16,351 nucleotides of DNA, from the NCBI GenBank assembly GCA_021778875.1, contig JAJYBT010000004.1:1-16351 (forward strand), given 5' to 3'. The translations under genes were made by a program, and so were the position numbers. The notes under the pieces were generated by a model that was not told the origin of the DNA, ran no database searches, and saw only the letters and a program-made list of their open reading frames with translations. Origin of the DNA: Acidobacteriota bacterium (GTDB lineage: Bacteria > Acidobacteriota > Terriglobia > Terriglobales > Acidobacteriaceae). Below, piece after piece: positions 14,080 through 16,351 of the stretch. The stretch's first letter is position 1. Every line of letters begins with the position of its first letter.

Positions 14080-14104
14080 TTCGATTGCGGACGCCGAAAT
14101 CGAA
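14080..14104. repeat. inverted repeat TTCGATT / AATCGAA upstream of queG
   Basis: A perfect 7-bp inverted repeat, TTCGATT (14080-14086) and AATCGAA (14098-14104), with an 11-bp spacer. It lies 43 bp upstream of the queG start in the queG-STAS divergent region. It could be an operator or an RNA hairpin in the queG leader. No known regulator signature is recognised. Confidence 0.35.
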
Positions 14105-14215
14105 TCCGGACACTCGGAATCGGGAAAGGCACAGGACGAGTGGCCCGCTTCACGAGTCATTTCAGCATATTGCGCCCGAGGCAGCTTTGGCAGTTCAGGT
14201 GCAACATACGCAGGC

Positions 14216-14273
14216 GGGAACAATAGCCGCAATCGGCATTGCCCACGTGACGCCCCCGAAGGCGAAAGGCGTC
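14216..14273 (+). promoter_or_regulatory. tandem-hairpin leader in front of the STAS gene (candidate cis-regulatory RNA)
   Basis: Hairpin 1 (14216-14244) pairs GGG/CCC, CAAT/ATTG and GCCG/CGGC with a CAAT loop, interrupted only by an AA and an A bulge. Hairpin 2 (14249-14273) pairs GACGCC with GGCGTC around a 13-nt loop containing a second GGCG, which could pair alternatively with CGCC (14251-14254). Two bases later comes a consensus AAGGAGG ribosome-binding site (14276-14282). No known riboswitch class is recognised by eye. Confidence 0.5.
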
Positions 14274-14289
14274 CCAAGGAGGTTTCATT

Positions 14290-14643
14290 ATGAACGGCAT
14301 CCTTTGCACCACGACAGACACGCTGATGATGGCTCCCGGAGACGTGCACGAACTGGTGCGCGGCGAGGAACAGATTCTGCTGGAGCGCCTGACGCCCCTG
14401 GTGCGCCAGCAGAACGTGATCCTCGATCTGCGGCAGGTGGAACGCATTGACGCCGCGGGCATTGCGGCTTTGATCTCGCTCTACGCCTGCGCCCGGAACG
14501 CCGGCCACCACTTCGCGGTCTCGAACGCATCGCCAAGGATCGAAGAGATTCTTGCGCTGGTGGGTCTGGACCACATTCTTATGTCTCACAATGCAGTTCC
14601 AAATTCATGCTCTGAACCGTGCTTTGGCAGGCCAGCCGCGTAA
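14290..14643 (+). CDS. STAS-domain protein (anti-sigma-factor-antagonist-like), phosphosite Ser absent
   Basis: This 117-residue cytoplasmic single-domain protein has the SpoIIAA/STAS fold. It reads ELVRGEEQILLERLTPLV, then VILDLRQVERIDAAGIAALISLYACAR, then HHFAVSNASPRIEEILALVGLDHIL. STAS proteins bind anti-sigma kinases or act as domains in signalling complexes. The loop that normally carries the phosphorylated serine (DSSG) reads Asp54-Ala55-Ala56-Gly57, so canonical serine phosphorylation cannot occur there. The C-terminal tail after residue 100 (SHNAVPNSC...) is variable. The start is fixed by AAGGAGG with 7-nt spacing. No kinase, phosphatase or sigma factor is adjacent, so its partner is unknown. 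The upstream leader forms two hairpins. Confidence 0.9.
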   Translation: MNGILCTTTDTLMMAPGDVHELVRGEEQILLERLTPLVRQQNVILDLRQVERIDAAGIAALISLYACARNAGHHFAVSNASPRIEEILALVGLDHILMSHNAVPNSCSEPCFGRPAA

Positions 14644-14646
14644 CCC

Positions 14647-14670
14647 TGCGCCCGCTGGCTTGCCGGCGCA
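14647..14670 (+). terminator. weak terminator-like hairpin after the STAS gene
   Basis: TGCGCC (14647-14652) and GGCGCA (14665-14670) form a 6-bp stem with a 12-nt loop, 3 bp after the STAS stop codon. There is no U-tract. It is offered only because of its position. Confidence 0.3.
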
Positions 14671-14750
14671 ATCCTGACGCGAAACTGCGACTCAATTTGC
14701 GCGACTGCCCGCCGGAAATAAAACGAATTGCTTGCTCAAATTCAAGGGCC

Positions 14751-14780
14751 TGTGACGAGGGGCACAGGCAAGTGTATACT
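14751..14780 (+). promoter_or_regulatory. ppdK promoter overlapped by a CRP/FNR-like site
   Basis: GTGACG (14752-14757, 4/6), a 17-bp spacer and TATACT (14775-14780, 5/6) form a plausible sigma-70 promoter. Over the -35 box lies TGTGACGAGGGGCACA (14751-14766), one base away from the TGTGA-N6-TCACA consensus and part of a CCTGTG/CACAGG dyad. A protein bound there would cover the -35 and spacer, which suggests repression. The start point would be about 14787. Confidence 0.45.
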
Positions 14781-14958
14781 TGCGGCGCTATTTGTAATTG
14801 CGAATCATGAACCGCCGCAAGGCGCAGTCGAAGTGTCTGGATGACTGAACGCGCTTGGCCTGTTGACGTTCTTCCCGCTGCAAGGCTAAGCCAACGTACC
14901 GCCACCCTCTCGCATGGGCGCCGCCATTGCGGAACTTTACATGCGGAGGCTTTATTCC

Positions 14959-16351
14959 ATGGCGCTGGGCGTAGTGGATCAGCAGCTTGCCGGCAAAGCA
15001 AGCTCAACGTCAACATCATCAACCAAGTACGTTTATTTCTTCGGCGGCGGCTCAGCCGATGGCAACGGCCGCATGAAAGAAGTGCTGGGCGGCAAGGGCG
15101 CCGGCCTGGCCGAAATGACCAATGCCGGCCTGCCCGTGCCCCCAGGATTCACCATACAGACTGAGGCCTGTCGCGAATATATGCGCGGCAAGCTGAGCCC
15201 GCAGATCGAGGTCGAGATGCATGCCGCACTGACGCGGCTGGAGCACCTGCAGGGCCAGAAGCTGGGCGAGGGTGAGAACCCGCTGCTCGTTTCGGTTCGC
15301 TCGGGCGCAAAGTTCTCCATGCCCGGCATGATGGACACCATCCTCAACCTGGGCCTGAACGACAAAGCCGTCGAAGCGCTGGCCAAACGCAGCAATAATC
15401 CCCGCTTTGCCTATGACTCCTATCGCCGCCTCATCCAGATGTTTGGCGATGTCGTCCTTGATATCCCCAAGAAAAAGTTCGAGCACATCTTTGACACCAT
15501 CAAGCATCGCGAGAAGGTAAAGTTCGACTACGAGCTTCTACCGCAGGCGCTCAAGGACATCATCGCCGAGTACAAGAAGCTGGTGAAGAAGGAAACCGGC
15601 AAGGACTTCCCGCAGAAGCCGCTGGATCAGCTTGTGCAGGCCCGCGACGCCGTTTTCAGGAGTTGGGAGAATGAGCGCGCCAAGACGTATCGCCGCATCA
15701 ACCACATCGATGACTGGCTGGGCACGGCCGTGAACGTGCAGGCGATGGTCTTCGGCAACCTGGGCGAGAACTCCGGCACCGGCGTCGGCTTCACGCGCAA
15801 TCCCGCCAACGGCGAGCGCATGTTCTTCGGCGAATACCTGATGAACGCGCAGGGCGAGGACGTGGTCTCCGGCATCCGCACTCCGCTGCACATCAGCGAA
15901 CTCGAGCGCGCCATGCCCAAAGTCTACGAGCAGTTGCGCACCATCACATGGAAGATGGAAAAGCACTACCGCGACCTGCAGGACTTCGAGTTTACCATCC
16001 AGGATGGCAAGCTCTACATGCTGCAGACGCGCAACGGCAAGCGCACCGGACTGGCTGCCGTTCGCATCGCCATTGACATGGTGCGCGAAGGCCTCATCAC
16101 GCAGGAAGAAGCCATCTTCCGTGTCGAGCCCAATCAGTTGTACGACTTCCTGGTGCCGCGCCTTGATGAAAAGGGCGCCAAAATTGAAGTGCTCGCCACC
16201 GGCCTGCCGGCCTCGCCCGGCGCTGCCGTGGGCCAGATCGTTTTCACCGCTGAAGACGCCGTGAAAGCGCACACCCATGGTCACTTCCACAGCATCATCC
16301 TGGTCCGCGGCGAAACCACGCCTGAGGACATCGGCGGCATGGAAGTAGCCA
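14959..16351 (+). CDS. ppdK: pyruvate, phosphate dikinase, N-terminal part (gene runs off window)
   Basis: PPDK interconverts pyruvate + ATP + Pi and phosphoenolpyruvate + AMP + PPi, linking glycolysis/gluconeogenesis and PEP supply. The visible 464 residues start with MALGVVDQQL and a Ser/Thr-rich stretch. The nucleotide-binding ATP-grasp domain follows: KYVYFFGGGSADGNGRMKEV, GGKGAGLAEM, LPVPPGFTI, VSVRSGAKFSMPGMMDTILNLGLND, and GENSGTGVGFTRNPANGE, with DGKLYMLQTRNGKRT near its end. The phosphohistidine domain begins at TGLPASPGAAVGQI. The sequence stops at ETTPEDIGGM, just before the catalytic histidine. ATG 14959 has GGAGG 10 nt upstream; an in-frame ATG at 14941 would put that site inside the gene. 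PEP made here is also the substrate of the DAHP synthase encoded upstream. Confidence 0.95.
   Translation, partial: MALGVVDQQLAGKASSTSTSSTKYVYFFGGGSADGNGRMKEVLGGKGAGLAEMTNAGLPVPPGFTIQTEACREYMRGKLSPQIEVEMHAALTRLEHLQGQKLGEGENPLLVSVRSGAKFSMPGMMDTILNLGLNDKAVEALAKRSNNPRFAYDSYRRLIQMFGDVVLDIPKKKFEHIFDTIKHREKVKFDYELLPQALKDIIAEYKKLVKKETGKDFPQKPLDQLVQARDAVFRSWENERAKTYRRINHIDDWLGTAVNVQAMVFGNLGENSGTGVGFTRNPANGERMFFGEYLMNAQGEDVVSGIRTPLHISELERAMPKVYEQLRTITWKMEKHYRDLQDFEFTIQDGKLYMLQTRNGKRTGLAAVRIAIDMVREGLITQEEAIFRVEPNQLYDFLVPRLDEKGAKIEVLATGLPASPGAAVGQIVFTAEDAVKAHTHGHFHSIILVRGETTPEDIGGMEVA

Larger units (their letters stand above)
14644..14958. other. 315-bp intergenic region: ppdK promoter and leader
   Basis: No gene is supported here. 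The stretch holds a possible STAS terminator, the CRP-like site and promoter at 14751-14780, and an untranslated leader of about 170 nt before ppdK. Open frames in the leader run on into ppdK out of frame and look like chance. Confidence 0.6.

Noticed and set aside
14038..14589. 184-codon N-terminal extension of queG
   Set aside because: The family N-terminus begins at 14037. The upstream frame only mirrors the STAS gene and its leader, and its translation has no recognisable domain.
14841..15164. Plus-strand frame of 107 codons overlapping the ppdK start
   Set aside because: It runs out of frame through well-conserved PPDK sequence and gives an Arg-rich product.
1..16351. tRNA, rRNA, CRISPR array, insertion sequence or prophage genes
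   Set aside because: None was seen: no tRNA-like cloverleaf, no regularly spaced repeats, and no transposase, integrase or terminal inverted repeats.

Overview
The window looks like a piece of a high-GC, free-living bacterial chromosome, most likely an acidobacterium (Terriglobia / Acidobacteriaceae type). This is inferred from gene content and protein character: a ccm cytochrome-c maturation cluster with a Cys-type CcmE, a STAS protein with an IDAAGI motif, an MscL ending in a zinc ribbon, and a secreted M28 peptidase of the glutamate carboxypeptidase II type. No database search was possible. I see no mobile elements, tRNA/rRNA genes or CRISPR arrays. The content is core metabolism and membrane biology with some well-defined regulatory sequence.

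Layout. 1-1060: the 3' end of mtnA (methionine salvage), then two small unassigned membrane-protein genes that converge and overlap by 10 bp. 1247-3051: mscL and an MFS exporter gene, convergent, with their stop codons sharing one TTAA. 3163-5289: a large secreted zinc aminopeptidase/carboxypeptidase. 5337-8741: a cytochrome c maturation cluster, ccmE-ccmA-ybaK-ccmB-ccmC-ccmD. It is preceded by a perfect CRP/FNR-type palindrome and a good sigma-70 promoter, and the tRNA-editing gene ybaK sits inside it with overlapping start/stop codons. 8831-11090: type I-beta DAHP synthase (shikimate pathway entry) overlapping a YVTN beta-propeller lipoprotein gene. 11141-12055: a YihY/BrkB membrane protein on the minus strand. 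12056-12635: a 580-bp gene-free stretch, probably holding a long structured leader for the cold-shock gene that follows. 12636-14037: csp and queG, convergent, with a strong hairpin between them. 14038-14643: a leader with two tandem hairpins directly in front of a STAS-domain gene. 14644-16351: a second CRP-like site over the promoter of ppdK, which runs off the window.

How the genes work together. CcmA/B/C/D/E make up the haem-handling half of System I: haem transfer to CcmE and its ATP-dependent release. CcmF and CcmH are not in the window, so they must lie elsewhere or be absent. The CXXXY haem-attachment motif of CcmE is the variant known from Desulfovibrio and archaea rather than the usual HXXXY. 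Two CRP-like sites, at ccmE and ppdK, suggest that respiration and PEP/pyruvate metabolism may share a CRP/FNR-family regulator. No classical undescribed defence or mobile system is visible. The best candidates for something new are the tandem-hairpin leader before the STAS gene, the long cold-shock leader, and the regulated Cys-type ccm cluster with embedded ybaK.
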